Shown one piece after another: positions 63,994-64,000 of a DNA stretch of 64,000 nt. The stretch is taken from contig CAWFTG010000001.1 in the NCBI GenBank assembly GCA_963818695.1, positions 719,902 through 783,901 of the forward strand, read 5' to 3'. Source of the stretch: AP-15 sp963818695 (GTDB lineage: Bacteria > Pseudomonadota > Alphaproteobacteria > ATCC43930 > CGMCC-115725). Both the position numbers and the translations under genes were made by a program. A model generated the notes under the pieces. It saw only the letters and a list, made by a program, of their open reading frames with translations, was not told the DNA's origin and did no database searches. Positions within the stretch are counted from its first letter, which is position 1, and the number at the start of each line of letters is the position of its first letter.

Positions 63994-64000
63994 TCAGCTG

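Overview
The window reads as chromosomal DNA of a GC-rich alphaproteobacterium, perhaps of Rhodospirillales type. Pointers are homospermidine synthase, a TIGR01459-type HAD protein, the zapA-6S RNA-ymdB order, and GTG/ATG starts behind GGAG-type ribosome sites. PEP-CTERM proteins and many GC-rich palindromes also occur. Genus cannot be settled from sequence alone. Single-base frameshifts hit many otherwise well conserved genes (topA three times, ppc and the AI-2E transporter twice, hss, an amidase, an FkbM methyltransferase, an NHL protein, a Rossmann protein, a nuclease-helicase). This points to indel errors in the assembly more than to real decay.

Region 1 (1-50.3 kb) is mostly ordinary chromosome. 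It holds topA-rnr; a pyruvate-oxidase-like ThDP enzyme convergent with a GH15 glucoamylase; ppc; a MetE-like protein; a dinG-TerB-kinase group; pyrD; an S41-family protein that has lost its catalytic residues; hss; a TauE exporter; a secreted TIGR03118/PEP-CTERM protein; an amidase; a peroxiredoxin; several ketopantoate-reductase-like proteins; a tandem pair of near-identical NHL-repeat proteins; zapA, 6S RNA and ymdB; an MFS transporter; and central carbon genes (pfkA on one strand, tkt-gap on the other).

Region 2 (50.3-64 kb) is accessory DNA. It opens with a compact candidate RiPP operon on the minus strand: two 63-residue precursor peptides, 51 of 63 positions identical, each with a three-cysteine C-terminal core, then a hairpin, then a radical SAM protein with a C-terminal cysteine domain. 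This is the best candidate for an undescribed system here. Next come orphan antitoxins, a ParB-like protein, a large TM0106-type nuclease-helicase, a group II intron tail with a Sir2 gene tail, a second PEP-CTERM protein, a Fic toxin with its small antitoxin, an unknown two-gene unit and a broken Phd antitoxin. Interspersed are four partial copies of the 3' end of an oxalyl-CoA decarboxylase gene, most with their terminator hairpin; two carry palindromic elements inserted inside the former coding sequence. The region looks like a graveyard of duplicated and mobile fragments holding a few intact functional cassettes.
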